A stretch of DNA of 64,000 bases from Dactylosporangium siamense (GCF_016862795.1 NZ_BONQ01000137.1:56815-120814), one strand, 5' to 3'; shown: positions 1 through 9,060, counted from the stretch's first letter. The notes: generated by a model from the letters alone, not told the origin. A program made the numbers and translations.

Positions 1-28
1 ACGCGTGAGAATTGGCTACCGTGAATCG

Positions 29-1219
29 GTGACTACAGCGCCCAGCACGCCGATGTTCACGCAGGACTTCTGGGACGACCCGCACCCGGTCTACGCCGCG
101 ATGCGCGAGCAGGCTCCGGTGCACCGGCTGCAGCTCCCGACCGGCATGGAGATGTGGCTGGTCACGCGGTATGCGGACGCCAGGGCGGCGCTCGGTGACC
201 CGCGGCTGTCGAAGCGGGCCGGCGCCACCGCGAACGCGGCAGCCCTCGCCCCGCAGATCAGCGCCCCGCTGACCAGGCACCTGCTCGCCAACGACCCGCC
301 GGATCACACCCGGCTGCGCCGTCTCGTGGCGAAGGCGTTCACGGCCCGGCGGGTCGAGCAGCTGCGGGCCCGGGTGGAGGAGCTCAGCGCGGCGCTGATC
401 GCCGGCATGCGGACCGGCGAGCGCGCCGACGTCATCGACGACTACGCCGTGCAACTGCCGATCCAGGTCATCTGCGAGCTGCTCGGCATCCCGCAGGAGG
501 ACCAGGTCGCGTTCCGGAGCTGGACCGGGGTCCTGGTCGCGGGCTCCGTCGACCGCTCCGGCGTGCCGGCGGCCGCCGCGCAGTTCCTCGGCTACCTGCG
601 GACCCTGATCGCCACCAAGCGCGCCAACCCGGCCGACGACCTGCTCAGCGCGCTCATCACGAGCACCGACGAGGGGGACCGCCTCGACGAGGACGAGCTC
701 ACGTCGATGGTGTTCCTGCTGCTCATCGCGGGGCACGAGACCACCGTCAACCTCATCGGCAACGGCATGTGGACCCTGCTGACCCGGCCCGACGAGCACC
801 GCCGCCTGCTGGAGGACCCGTCGCTGATCCCGAGCGCCGTCGAGGAGTTCCTCCGCCTGGAGTCCCCGGTCGAGACCGCGACGTTCCGGGTGGCGATGGA
901 GCCGGTCACCTACGGCGGCGTCACCATCCCGGCCGGCGGCGTGGTCGCCATCTCGATCCTCAGCGCCGACCGCGACCCGGCGCGCTTCCCGGACCCGGCG
1001 GCGGTCGACCTGGGCCGCCCCGACAACCAGCACCTGGCGTTCGGCCACGGCATCCACTACTGCCTGGGCGCTCCCCTGGCCCGCCTCGAGGCCCAGATCG
1101 CGTTCCGCGACCTGCTGGCCGCGTTCCCCGGCATGCGCCTGACCGTGCCCGCGTCCGAGCTGATCTGGCGCCCCGGCGTCCTGATCCACGGCACGACCAC
1201 GCTCCCCGTCCAGTTGTAG
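29..1219 (+). CDS. Cytochrome P450
   Basis: Soluble bacterial class I P450 of about 396 residues, the usual length. The I-helix motif AGHETT (residues 234-239), the K-helix ExxR (E273-R276) and the heme-binding FGHGIHYCLG loop with thiolate Cys345 are all intact, so a working heme monooxygenase is expected. Such enzymes need a ferredoxin and reductase; none is encoded nearby, so it is an orphan and its substrate cannot be predicted. The GTG at position 29 gives a standard N-terminus (MTTAPSTPMF); an in-frame GTG at position 5 would add eight residues, and the gene could start before the window. It converges on the chitinase gene with only 27 bases between the stops. Confidence 0.93.
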   Translation: MTTAPSTPMFTQDFWDDPHPVYAAMREQAPVHRLQLPTGMEMWLVTRYADARAALGDPRLSKRAGATANAAALAPQISAPLTRHLLANDPPDHTRLRRLVAKAFTARRVEQLRARVEELSAALIAGMRTGERADVIDDYAVQLPIQVICELLGIPQEDQVAFRSWTGVLVAGSVDRSGVPAAAAQFLGYLRTLIATKRANPADDLLSALITSTDEGDRLDEDELTSMVFLLLIAGHETTVNLIGNGMWTLLTRPDEHRRLLEDPSLIPSAVEEFLRLESPVETATFRVAMEPVTYGGVTIPAGGVVAISILSADRDPARFPDPAAVDLGRPDNQHLAFGHGIHYCLGAPLARLEAQIAFRDLLAAFPGMRLTVPASELIWRPGVLIHGTTTLPVQL

Positions 1220-1246
1220 CGGAAGGGGAGCGTGGCCGACGCGGTG

Positions 1247-2686
1247 TTAGGGAAGGACCCAGCGCTGGTTCGCGCCGGCGAAGCAGTCCCAGATCTGCAG
1301 CCGGGCGCCGTCGGTGGAGACGTTGCCGGTCACGTCGAGGCACTTGTTGGACACGGGGTTGAGCAGGGTGCCGTTGGACTGGGCCTGCCAGACCTGGGCG
1401 CCTGAGCCGTTGCAGTCCCACAGCTGGATCTTCGTGCCGTTGGCGGTGCCGGCGCTGGTGACGTCCATGCACTTGCCGAGGGCGCGCAGGGTGCCGTCGC
1501 CGCCGACGGTCCACGTCTGGGCGTTGGTGCCGTTGCAGGTGTAGATCTGCACGGCGGTGCCGTTGGCGGTGGAGGCGGCGGCCACGTCGACGCACTTGCC
1601 GGCGATGCCGGTGATGCGGCCGGTGCGCCCGCCGGGGTTGTTCGTCGTCGGGTTGTTGGTCGGCTGGGTGCCGCCGGTCGCCGTGGTGTAGATGGCGCTC
1701 ACGAGGGAGTTGGCGCCGGAGGCGTCCTGGGACAGCTCCCAGTTCATGATGCCGCCGGCGTTGGCCATGGCCCAGGTGGTCTTGCGACGGATCGTCGGCA
1801 GGCCGTTGTAGCACTCCTGGACGCCGTTGATCGTGGTGCAGTCGCGGTTGGCGTTGGCCGGGTCGCGGTTCACCAGGTCGACGTAGGTGAAGTACCCGGG
1901 CCGCGAGTAGAACGGCACGCCGAGGACCGCCTTGGACGCGGGCAGGCCGCGGCCCTTCCAGAAGTTGACGGCGGCGATGGACCAGTCGTAGTTGGCGTGC
2001 GGGCTGCCGCCGTCGTAGGCCATGATGTTGAGCCAGTCGACGTAGCCGAACACGGCCGGCTGGACGCCGTTGGCCGTGCCGCCCTCGGAGACGACGGCGG
2101 CGGTGAGCAGCTTGCCGCGGCTGTGCATGGCGGTGCTCAGCTGCGACATCAGCGCGGTGTAGTTGTTGCCGGACGTGCCCGGGTCGGGGTACTCCCAGTC
2201 GATGTCGACACCGTCGAGGTTGTACTGGTTGACCAGGTTCACGATGTTGTTGACGAACGCGGTCCGGGCGGTCGCGTTGCCGGCGAGGCCTTCGAAGCCG
2301 GAGTCGTTGCCGTCGTTCCAGCCGCCGACGGCGATGGAGACCTTGACCCCGGCGGCGTGGCCGAGGGACACGATCGACTGCAGCTTCGACGGGTTGTCGA
2401 GGCCCTGCAGGCTGCCGTTGCTGTTGGGCAGCACGAACGCGTAGTTGATGTGGGTCAGCTTGCTGTACTGGATGGCGTTGGCGCTGCCCGCCCACGACGG
2501 CATGTAGCCGACGCTCTTGAACCCGTTGGGCAGGGTCGCGGCGTCGGCGGCGGGCTGGCTGGCGAGGGCGACGATGCCCCCGACGGCGGCGGTGGCGAGG
2601 GCGATGGCCCCGGCGGCGAACGCCGAGCGCCTGGCCCGGTGGCGTCCGGGGCGGGCGGCCCCGGATTCCGGCTGAGAGGAGGACAA
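1247..2686 (-). CDS. Secreted GH18 chitinase with C-terminal ricin-type (CBM13) domain
   Basis: Extracellular endo-acting chitinase, 479 residues. A twin-arginine-like/Sec signal region (HRARRSAFAAGAIALATAAVG) precedes the GH18 barrel, which carries the catalytic DGVDIDWEYP motif; Glu165 is the predicted proton donor. The SIAVGG strand upstream is also typical. An Asn/Thr/Pro linker near residue 335 leads to a ricin B-type beta-trefoil with QxW repeats, likely a carbohydrate-binding module. The TTG start at 2686 is chosen because GAAGGAG lies just upstream; the frame remains open to a GTG at 2770 without a good ribosome site. A promoter with a palindrome sits upstream (2788-2817). No chitin-binding CBM5/12 is seen. 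Confidence 0.93.
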   Translation of the reverse strand: MSSSQPESGAARPGRHRARRSAFAAGAIALATAAVGGIVALASQPAADAATLPNGFKSVGYMPSWAGSANAIQYSKLTHINYAFVLPNSNGSLQGLDNPSKLQSIVSLGHAAGVKVSIAVGGWNDGNDSGFEGLAGNATARTAFVNNIVNLVNQYNLDGVDIDWEYPDPGTSGNNYTALMSQLSTAMHSRGKLLTAAVVSEGGTANGVQPAVFGYVDWLNIMAYDGGSPHANYDWSIAAVNFWKGRGLPASKAVLGVPFYSRPGYFTYVDLVNRDPANANRDCTTINGVQECYNGLPTIRRKTTWAMANAGGIMNWELSQDASGANSLVSAIYTTATGGTQPTNNPTTNNPGGRTGRITGIAGKCVDVAAASTANGTAVQIYTCNGTNAQTWTVGGDGTLRALGKCMDVTSAGTANGTKIQLWDCNGSGAQVWQAQSNGTLLNPVSNKCLDVTGNVSTDGARLQIWDCFAGANQRWVLP

Positions 2687-2787
2687 CGGGTGCTCCTTCG
2701 GATGGTCGGCCGGCGGCGTACGGGCAGGGTGGGATGCCCGGGACCAATCGAGAAGCGGTGCCACCGGCACGATGACAGGTGGCTGAA

Positions 2788-2817
2788 ACGATAGGAAAGT
2801 TAACTATCGGATGTCAA
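2788..2817 (-). promoter_or_regulatory. Chitinase promoter with palindromic operator in the spacer
   Basis: On the minus strand TTGACA (2812-2817) is followed 18 bases later by TATCGT (2788-2793), a sigma-70-like promoter for the chitinase. The spacer holds an imperfect 19-base palindrome, GATAGGAAAGTTAACTATC on the plus strand (2790-2808), with 5-base perfect outer arms. A dyad between -35 and -10 is a classic repressor position. The binding protein is unknown. Confidence 0.55.
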
Positions 2818-2852
2818 TGCAAGTCTCGAAGAAAGTCGATACCAGCGGGTAT

Positions 2853-3692
2853 TCACACACTGAAATGTTGCAATCCGACCACCGAGAGCAACGCCAGCTT
2901 CTCCGCCGCGTCCGTGCCGGGCTGCGGCGTGAGGACCAGCAGCTTCTGCCGCTGGTCCGGGGTCACCAGGGTCTCGCAGTCGACGTGGACGACGCCGACC
3001 TGCCGGTTGACGATGCGCTTGCGGTCCGAGCGGCGGACCTTCACCTCGTGCTCGCCCCACACCGCCGCGAACTCCGGGCTCGCCGCCAGCAGCCGCCGCA
3101 CCAGACCGTCGACGTCGGCGTCGCCATGCCGGCGGGCGGCGGTGGCCCGCAGATCCGCCACCGTGACGCGGCTGTGGTGCTCGGCGTCCTCGGCCGGATA
3201 CACCGCGCGCCAGTCCGCGTCCATGAACCAGCGCCACACGTGGAAGCGCAGGTCACCCCGCAACCGGGTCTGGTCGCCCAGCAGCAGCATCGCCATCCGG
3301 TTCTGGGCGAGGGTCTCCCCCAGGTCCGACCCGATCGTGGCCGGCGTGTCGCCGAGCAGGTCGAGCATCCGCAGCAGCCCCGGCCGCGCGTGGGTGACCC
3401 CGCCGGCGGCCCGCGGCGGCTGCTGCCCCGCCAGGTGGAACAGGTGGTCGCGCTCGTCCTCGGACAGCCGCAACGCCCGGGCCAGGGCCGACAGCATCTG
3501 CACCGACGGCTGCGCGCTGCGGCCCTGCTCCAGGCGCACGACGTAGTCGGTGGACATGCCGGCCAGCAGCGCGACCTCCTCGCGGCGCAGCCCCGCCGTG
3601 CGCCGGCGGGGGCCCTCGGCCAGCCCGACGTCCGCGGGGCGGATCGCGAGCCGGCGGCGGCGCAGGAAGTCGGCGAGGTCGTCACGTTGCAT
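2853..3692 (-). CDS. XRE-family regulator with MmyB-like ligand-binding domain
   Basis: DNA-binding regulator of 279 residues. An N-terminal Cro/C1 helix-turn-helix (about residues 30-85, with RREEVALLAGMSTDYVVRLE) is followed by the MmyB-like PAS-type domain seen in many actinobacterial regulators, ending with the typical LLVLTPQPGT segment. The ATG at 3692 gives MQRDDLADFLRRRR, the standard start of this family. It is divergent from an aldo/keto reductase 102 bases away, the usual arrangement in which such a regulator controls the adjacent oxidoreductase and itself. The inducing ligand is unknown. Confidence 0.9.
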   Translation of the reverse strand: MQRDDLADFLRRRRLAIRPADVGLAEGPRRRTAGLRREEVALLAGMSTDYVVRLEQGRSAQPSVQMLSALARALRLSEDERDHLFHLAGQQPPRAAGGVTHARPGLLRMLDLLGDTPATIGSDLGETLAQNRMAMLLLGDQTRLRGDLRFHVWRWFMDADWRAVYPAEDAEHHSRVTVADLRATAARRHGDADVDGLVRRLLAASPEFAAVWGEHEVKVRRSDRKRIVNRQVGVVHVDCETLVTPDQRQKLLVLTPQPGTDAAEKLALLSVVGLQHFSV

Positions 3693-3794
3693 GCGCCCAT
3701 CGTCGCGCTTCCGGCCCGGGCGCAGCCAGGGACCGCCGCTCCTACGAAGAGCGCTCCGCTGCCACCGCCGCCGCGTCGGGGGCACTGTCGAGGC

Positions 3795-4751
3795 ATGCAG
3801 AACACCATCATCGGCCTCGGCGCGATGGGCATGTCGGGCATGTACGGCCCGTCGGACCGCGCCGAGAGCATCGCCACCATCCACGCCGCGATCGACGCCG
3901 GCGTGACCCTGATCGACACCGGCGACTTCTACGGCATGGGCCACAACGAGCTGCTCATCCGCGACGCCCTGCGGCCCGGCGACCGGGACAAGGTCGAGCT
4001 GAGCGTGAAGTTCGGCGCGCTGCGCGGCCCGGACAACGCGTGGGGCGGCATGGACACGCGGCCGGCCGCGATCCGCAACTTCCTCGGGTACACCCTGGTC
4101 CGGCTCGGCGTCGACCACATCGACGTGTACCGCCCGGCCCGCCTGGACCCGGCGGTGCCCATCGAGGAGACCATCGGCGCGCTGTCCGACCTCGTCAAAG
4201 ACGGATACATCCGGAAGATCGGGCTGTCCGAGGTCGGCGCCGACGTCATCCGCCGGGCCCACGCCGTACACCCGATCGCCGACCTGCAGATCGAGTATTC
4301 GCTGCTCTCCCGCGGGGTCGAGGACGACGTGCTGCCCACGCTGCGGGAGCTCGGCATCGGGATGACGGCCTACGGGGTGCTGTCACGCGGGCTGCTGTCC
4401 GGGCACTGGCGGGCGGACCGCGCCATGCCGCCCGGCGACTTCCGGGCGCACGGCCCGCGCTTCGCGCCCGAGAACGTGGGGCACAACCTGGCGCTGGTCG
4501 AGGCGCTGCGCCGGGTCGCGTCGGCGAAGGGCGTCACCGTCGCGCAGCTGGCGATCGGGTGGGTCGCCGCGCAGGGCGCCGACATCGTCCCGCTGGTCGG
4601 CGCGCGGACCCGCGAGCGGCTCGCCGAGGCGATCACCCCGGTCACCCTGACCGCCGAGGACCTGGCCGCGATCGAGGCCGCGGTGCCGGCGGACTCCGCC
4701 CGCGGCTCGCGCTACCCCGCGCCGATGATGGCGCACCTCGGCTCGCGGTAG
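3795..4751 (+). CDS. Aldo/keto reductase
   Basis: NADPH-dependent (beta/alpha)8-barrel oxidoreductase of 318 residues reducing aldehydes or ketones. The tetrad residues Asp (TGDFYG), Tyr (same motif) and Lys (SVKFG) are visible, as are the PIEETIGALSDLVKDGYIRKIGLSE and GVLSRGLLSG segments typical of the family. The catalytic His position is odd: where most members have HRxDP, this one reads ARLDP (in DVYRPARLDP), so the His is replaced by Ala. The C-terminal cofactor region (VPLVGARTRERL) is normal. It is transcribed away from the XRE regulator, likely its controller, and is followed by a stem-loop terminator. Confidence 0.92.
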   Translation: MQNTIIGLGAMGMSGMYGPSDRAESIATIHAAIDAGVTLIDTGDFYGMGHNELLIRDALRPGDRDKVELSVKFGALRGPDNAWGGMDTRPAAIRNFLGYTLVRLGVDHIDVYRPARLDPAVPIEETIGALSDLVKDGYIRKIGLSEVGADVIRRAHAVHPIADLQIEYSLLSRGVEDDVLPTLRELGIGMTAYGVLSRGLLSGHWRADRAMPPGDFRAHGPRFAPENVGHNLALVEALRRVASAKGVTVAQLAIGWVAAQGADIVPLVGARTRERLAEAITPVTLTAEDLAAIEAAVPADSARGSRYPAPMMAHLGSR

Positions 4752-4762
4752 CTGGACGGACA

Positions 4763-4797
4763 GCGAAGGCGGCGTAACCCGGCAACGACGCCTTCGC
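4763..4797 (+). terminator. Stem-loop terminator after aldo/keto reductase
   Basis: GCGAAGGCGGCGT (4763-4775) pairs with ACGACGCCTTCGC (4785-4797), 12 of 13 pairs, with a 9-base loop. It lies 11 bases after the reductase stop. No T-tract follows, as is common in GC-rich actinobacteria. Confidence 0.65.
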
Positions 4798-4874
4798 GGC
4801 CTGCGAGACCGCACACACGATCTCTCTGCGGTTGATCGCATAAGGTCCGGACCTCCGGTGCCGAACTGGTCATC

Positions 4875-6917
4875 GTGGGTCCCAACGTGCGTCGGTTGTC
4901 CCGCCTGCTCTTGCCGGTAGCAGGCGGGTTCTCCGGGCTTGCCGCCGCGTTCCTGGTGATGCAGCTGATCACCACCGGGGCGTTCGAGCAGCTCGAGGCG
5001 CGCCAGGTCGCTCAGGACGCGGACCGCATCCGGATCGGGCTGAACTCGCAGGCGCAGCTGCTCACCGCCTTCGGCGCGACGAACGCGGTGTGGGACAACG
5101 CGTACAACGACATCGGCAACAGCGACAAGGACGGCTTCGCCGCCGACTTCCCGCCCGAGGCGCAGAGCTCCGCGAACGACATCGACGGCATGTTCGGCAT
5201 CGGCGCCGACGGCACGCTGCGGGTCGGCGGGATGACGACCGACGCACCGACCCACGGCACCCCTCCCCCGCAGCTGCGGGACCCGGCGGTGCTCAAGCAG
5301 CTGTTCGACCCCGGCGCCGATCCCGGCGTGTCGCGCTGCGGCGTCGTGTCCGCGGACGCGCCGTATCTGTTCTGCGGCGTCGGCGCGTTCCAGAGCAGCG
5401 GCGAGGGCGCCCCGTCCGGCGGGATGATCCTGCTCAAACGCCTCGACGACGCCCGGGTCGCCCGGCTCGGCACGGCGCTGGACCTGCCGCTGCGGCTCGC
5501 CCCGCAGGCCCGCCAGGGCGCCGACCCGCAGCCGACGCTGCACAGCGAACTCGGCGACCTGCGCATCGGCACGAAGGTCCTCGGCGCCGATCACATCGCG
5601 GTCGACGCCGTCATCGACACCGTCAACGGCGGCAGCGTCGTGCTCGAGGTCGTCGCCACCCGCCCGATCCACGCCGCCGCCAGCGCGACCGCGGTCAAGC
5701 TGTTCATCTTCGTCGCGGTCGCCACCGTGCTGCTCGTCGTCGGGGTGTTGTTCGCGGTGCGGGCGGCGCTGCGCCGGCGGGTCGGCCCGCTGCGCCGCAC
5801 CACCGAGCAGATCGTCGCCTCCGGCGACCACGAGCTGCGCATCAACCCGTCCGGCACCGACGACATCGCCGAGCTCGGGCGGGCCGTCGACGCCATGCTC
5901 GACGCCCTGCAGGAGCAGGAGCGCAGCCTCGCCGACGAGCGCCTCGCCAAGGAGGCGCAGCTCATGACGACGAACGTCCGCCAGCAGCTGGCCGAGCAGA
6001 CCGTCCGCCGCCGCGCGGGCGAGGTCATCGACGAGACCAGCGCGTCGGCCCTCGCCGAGCTGCGCATCGTCATGTCGGAGGCCGACGACGTCCTCGCCGC
6101 CGCCGACGCGATCGAGCAGCAGGCCGCCGCCGCGGACCGGGTCACCCGCACCGTCGTGGACCGTGCCGCCGACGCCGACTCCGCCATCAACGCCGTCACC
6201 ACCAGCCTCGGCCGCGTCGACGGCATCGCCAACCTCATCGCCGGCGTCGCCGGGCAGACCAACCTCCTCGCCCTCAACGCCACCATCGAGGCGGCCCGCG
6301 CGGGTGAGGCCGGCCGCGGCTTCAGCGTCGTCGCCGGCGAGGTGAAGAACCTGGCCACGAAGACGAAGGAGTCCACCGGCGAGATCACCAGCACCGTCGA
6401 GGCGCTCGGCGCCGACGCCTCCGCCATGGCCGGCGTCATCACCGACATGAGCCAGGGCGTCAACGCCGTCGGCGACGTCACCGCCCAGCTCACCGCGGTC
6501 GCCGCCCGCCAGCGCGCCTCCGTGGAGCAGCTCGTCGGCGCGCTCCACACCGCGATCAGCCGCATCGAGAGCCTGGCCCAGGTCACCGACCGCCTCGAAC
6601 GCCGCCGCCACAACCGCGCCGCCGTCGAAGGCACCGTCCTGCTCAGCCAGGGCGCCCAGCAGGCCGAGGCGGACCTGCTCGACCTGAGCATCTCCGGCCT
6701 GCGCTGCGCGGCGAAGTCCGGCTGGCGCCCCGCCCTCGAGACCGTCCTGGACCTCACCCTGCTCCTCGGCGGCGAACGCATCCCCCTGCAGGGCCGCGCC
6801 GTGCGCCACCTCGACACCGACACCGCCGGCGAGGTCGGCATCGAGTTCGTCAAACCCACCGCGGAGACCGTCACCACCATCGGCCGCTACATCACCACCC
6901 TCCTCGGCGAGGACTGA
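4875..6917 (+). CDS. Methyl-accepting chemotaxis-type receptor fused to a C-terminal PilZ domain
   Basis: Inner-membrane receptor of 680 residues. Order: transmembrane helix 1 (about 9-31), an extracytoplasmic CHASE4-like sensor with a VWDNAYND motif (about 40-265), helix 2 (about 273-296), HAMP (297-350), a chemoreceptor signalling hairpin whose tip reads [20 protein letters not shown] (about 459-478), and a PilZ domain (about 573-675). The PilZ c-di-GMP motifs are intact: RRRHNR and DLSISG. No cheA, cheW or flagellar genes are nearby, so the receptor is an orphan; coupling of an extracellular signal to c-di-GMP is an inference. The GTG start could instead be the GTG at 4887. It lies in a single-gene transcript between two stem-loop regions. 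Confidence 0.9.
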   Translation: MGPNVRRLSRLLLPVAGGFSGLAAAFLVMQLITTGAFEQLEARQVAQDADRIRIGLNSQAQLLTAFGATNAVWDNAYNDIGNSDKDGFAADFPPEAQSSANDIDGMFGIGADGTLRVGGMTTDAPTHGTPPPQLRDPAVLKQLFDPGADPGVSRCGVVSADAPYLFCGVGAFQSSGEGAPSGGMILLKRLDDARVARLGTALDLPLRLAPQARQGADPQPTLHSELGDLRIGTKVLGADHIAVDAVIDTVNGGSVVLEVVATRPIHAAASATAVKLFIFVAVATVLLVVGVLFAVRAALRRRVGPLRRTTEQIVASGDHELRINPSGTDDIAELGRAVDAMLDALQEQERSLADERLAKEAQLMTTNVRQQLAEQTVRRRAGEVIDETSASALAELRIVMSEADDVLAAADAIEQQAAAADRVTRTVVDRAADADSAINAVTTSLGRVDGIANLIAGVAGQTNLLALNATIEAARAGEAGRGFSVVAGEVKNLATKTKESTGEITSTVEALGADASAMAGVITDMSQGVNAVGDVTAQLTAVAARQRASVEQLVGALHTAISRIESLAQVTDRLERRRHNRAAVEGTVLLSQGAQQAEADLLDLSISGLRCAAKSGWRPALETVLDLTLLLGGERIPLQGRAVRHLDTDTAGEVGIEFVKPTAETVTTIGRYITTLLGED

Positions 6918-6942
6918 CCTTCCCGCCGTTTTCCACAGGTGC

Positions 6943-7002
6943 GATGCCGTCCTGGCATCTCGCGTGTACGGGCCCCCGGCTCGTGCGTGTTTTCGACGAG
7001 CC
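6943..7002. terminator. Two stem-loops between convergent genes
   Basis: GATGCC (6943-6948) pairs with GGCATC (6954-6959), and GGCTCGT (6978-6984) pairs with ACGAGCC (6996-7002). They lie between the receptor stop at 6917 and the convergent acetyltransferase stop at 7117 and probably terminate transcription from both sides. The rest of the 6918-7116 gap shows nothing recognisable. Confidence 0.5.
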
Positions 7003-7116
7003 CCACCTGCCCGCCGACCAACGCGTAGAGCATTCGTGACCCCGGCCCCGAAACCATCACCTGTCATCGAGGCGTGCGGCCTCGAGGTCGGCGCGGGGCG
7101 GCGGCGGGGAGGCGGG

Positions 7117-7584
7117 CTACTCGGCGTCGGGGAGGGCGGCGAGGATGGTGTTGCGGGTGGGGCGGCGGTCGATCTCCATGAAGCGGCTCGGGCCGGCGAT
7201 GGGTCCGAAGCCGGAGCGGCGGTACACCTCGTGGGCGTCCCGGGTGGCGAGCAGGAAGCGTTGCAGGCCATCGGCGGACAGGTCGGCGACGATGCTGTCG
7301 ATGAGCCACTGGCCGAGGCCGTGACCGCGGTGGCCGGAGTCGACGAAGACGTCGCAGATCCAGGCGAACGTGGCCCCGTCGGTGACGACGCGGGCGAAGG
7401 CGACCTGGGCATCGTCGCGCCACACGGAGTAGGGCAGCGAACCCGCGATCGACCGGGCCACGAGGTCGCGGGCCCGGCCGGCGGCCCAGTAGGACTCCTG
7501 CGACAGCCAGCGGTGCACCGCGTCGACGTCGACGCGGGCGGGGTCGGTGAACAGGTCGTAGCCGTCGCGGGAGCGGTCGCTCAT
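7117..7584 (-). CDS. GNAT-family N-acetyltransferase
   Basis: Small acetyl-CoA-dependent acetyltransferase of 155 residues. The acetyl-CoA loop is recognisable as DSGHRGHGLGQWLI, after the beta-4 strand WICDVFVD, and the C-terminal HEVYRRSGF is the usual end of the fold. Its substrate is unknown. The start ATG overlaps the stop of the upstream alpha/beta hydrolase by the ATGA arrangement, so the two are translationally coupled and probably cotranscribed from the divergent region near 8.4 kb. Confidence 0.9.
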   Translation of the reverse strand: MSDRSRDGYDLFTDPARVDVDAVHRWLSQESYWAAGRARDLVARSIAGSLPYSVWRDDAQVAFARVVTDGATFAWICDVFVDSGHRGHGLGQWLIDSIVADLSADGLQRFLLATRDAHEVYRRSGFGPIAGPSRFMEIDRRPTRNTILAALPDAE

Positions 7585-8393
7585 CGGGTGACCAGCCAGC
7601 GCAGGGCGTCGGCGGCGTGGCGCATGACGGTGATGTGGCCTTCCGACGGGATGATCCGGGACTCGGCGGTGGGCAGCTGGGCGGCGAGGCGGGCGGCGTG
7701 GACGCTCGGCACCATGCGGTCGGCGGCGCCGTGCAGCAGCAGGACCGGCGCGGTCACGGCGGCGAGGGGGAAGCCCCACGGGCGCACGAACGCCAGGTCG
7801 TCGTCGACCTGCGGGCCCGGGCCGGCCGCCTGCCCCGCGGCCACGATCCCGCCGAACCAGGACCAGTCCGACGACAGGGCCTCCCAGTCGGCGGGAAGGA
7901 AACCGATGTCGTCGTCGCCCGGCGCCAGCGCGTGGTGCTCCCTGGCCGCGCGGCCGGCGAGGGCGGCGCCCAGCGAGGCGACCCCCGCCGGCGCCATGCC
8001 GTCGAAGTAGCCGTCAGCGGTGTGCGGGCTGAGCGCCGACACGCTCACGGCGGCGGTGACCCGGTCGGGCAGCAGGGCGGCGCAGGCGAGGGCGTGCGGG
8101 CCGCCGCCGGAGTGGCCCATCACCGCGAACCGGTCCACGCCGTGCGCGTCGGCGACCGCGGCGGCGTCGGTGGCGGCCGAGGCGACGGTGCGGTCCGGGC
8201 TCGGGGTGGACCCGCCGTAGCCGGGCCGGTCGTAGGAGATCCAGCGGATGCCGAGCCGCTCCGACTCGGCGGAGAGCGGGGCGGGCGGCGCACCGATGTT
8301 GGGCGTGCCGTGATGCCAGAGGATCACGAAATCGCCGCCGCCGGTGTCGTACGTGTGCAGCATCCGCCCGTCGTCCAGCTCAACATCCCCCAT
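7581..8393 (-). CDS. Alpha/beta hydrolase
   Basis: Cytoplasmic serine hydrolase of 270 residues. The nucleophile elbow is GHSGGG, the oxyanion region is HHGTPN, the catalytic acid lies near LLLHGAADRMVP and the His in EGHITV near the C-terminus. This combination resembles proline iminopeptidase/epoxide hydrolase-like enzymes, but the substrate cannot be read from sequence. ATG 8393 is preferred; the frame is open 44 codons further upstream into the region that carries the PadR operator. It is divergent from the PadR gene and coupled to the GNAT gene downstream. Confidence 0.9.
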   Translation of the reverse strand: MGDVELDDGRMLHTYDTGGGDFVILWHHGTPNIGAPPAPLSAESERLGIRWISYDRPGYGGSTPSPDRTVASAATDAAAVADAHGVDRFAVMGHSGGGPHALACAALLPDRVTAAVSVSALSPHTADGYFDGMAPAGVASLGAALAGRAAREHHALAPGDDDIGFLPADWEALSSDWSWFGGIVAAGQAAGPGPQVDDDLAFVRPWGFPLAAVTAPVLLLHGAADRMVPSVHAARLAAQLPTAESRIIPSEGHITVMRHAADALRWLVTR

Positions 8394-8453
8394 GCAGACG
8401 ACCCTATCCGGCGCACCGTCGCCCACCCCGCGAGGGCAAGGTGCTTGCGCCTC

Positions 8454-8479
8454 GCATACCGGGTATGCATACTCCGTAT
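8454..8479 (+). promoter_or_regulatory. Stacked palindromes: probable PadR operator
   Basis: Three overlapping dyads end two bases before the PadR start codon: GCATACCGGGTATGC (8454-8468, perfect 7-base arms around one base), GTATGCATAC (8463-8472, perfect) and ATACTCCGTAT (8469-8479, 4-base arms). ATAC/GTAT half-sites are typical of PadR boxes, so autoregulation of padR and the ABC genes, and perhaps of the divergent hydrolase, is likely. Confidence 0.7.
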
Positions 8480-8481
8480 CT

Positions 8482-9060
8482 ATGTCCATCAAGTACGGTC
8501 TGCTGGCACTGCTGCAGCGCGGCACGATGTACGGCTACCAGCTGCGGACCTCGTTCGAGGAGTCGACCGGCGGGACGTGGCCGCTGAACATCGGGCAGGT
8601 CTACACGACCCTGTCGCGGCTCGAACGCGACGATCTCGTGCGGTCGCTGCCGGAGCACGACGGGGGGCAGCGACCGTACGAGATCACCGACGCCGGACGT
8701 GCGGAGCTCGCCACGTGGTTCGCCACCCCGATCGGCCGCGGCGACCGACCCCGGGACGAGCTGGCGATCAAGCTGGCCCTCGCGCTGACGACGCCCGGCG
8801 TCGACGTGCCCGGCATCATCCAGGCGCAGCGCACCGCGACCATGCGGATGCTGCAGGAGTACACGCGGATGAAGCAACGCACGGCAGGCCCGGCGGACCT
8901 GTCCTGGCGGCTCGTGCTCGAATCCATGATCTTCCAGGCGGAGGCCGAGGTGCGGTGGCTGGACCACTGCGAGGCCAGCCTGGCCCGGCACGCGCCGCTG
9001 CCGACCCCTCCCCCGGCGACGGCGCCGGAAACGGTCCACGACAAGGAGAAGACCGCATGA
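8482..9060 (+). CDS. PadR-family transcriptional regulator
   Basis: Repressor of 192 residues with an N-terminal winged helix-turn-helix (MSIKYGLLALLQRGTMYGYQL, then NIGQVYTTLSRLERDDLV) and a C-terminal Vir-like dimerisation helix region with conserved WLDHCE. It heads an operon with an ABC ATPase and permease; its stop overlaps the ATPase start (ATGA). PadR proteins of this type usually repress a neighbouring multidrug or antimicrobial-peptide exporter until a ligand binds. The stacked palindromes immediately upstream are its likely operator. Confidence 0.95.
   Translation: MSIKYGLLALLQRGTMYGYQLRTSFEESTGGTWPLNIGQVYTTLSRLERDDLVRSLPEHDGGQRPYEITDAGRAELATWFATPIGRGDRPRDELAIKLALALTTPGVDVPGIIQAQRTATMRMLQEYTRMKQRTAGPADLSWRLVLESMIFQAEAEVRWLDHCEASLARHAPLPTPPPATAPETVHDKEKTA

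Noticed and set aside
2811..3794. Long in-frame extension upstream of the aldo/keto reductase
   Set aside because: It runs antisense through the XRE regulator gene; the reductase has a normal family start at 3795.
4383..7412. Very long minus-strand open frame (over 1,000 codons)
   Set aside because: It lies opposite the aldo/keto reductase and chemoreceptor genes and is a shadow of their codon bias; its protein is Gly/Asp/Ala-rich without domains.
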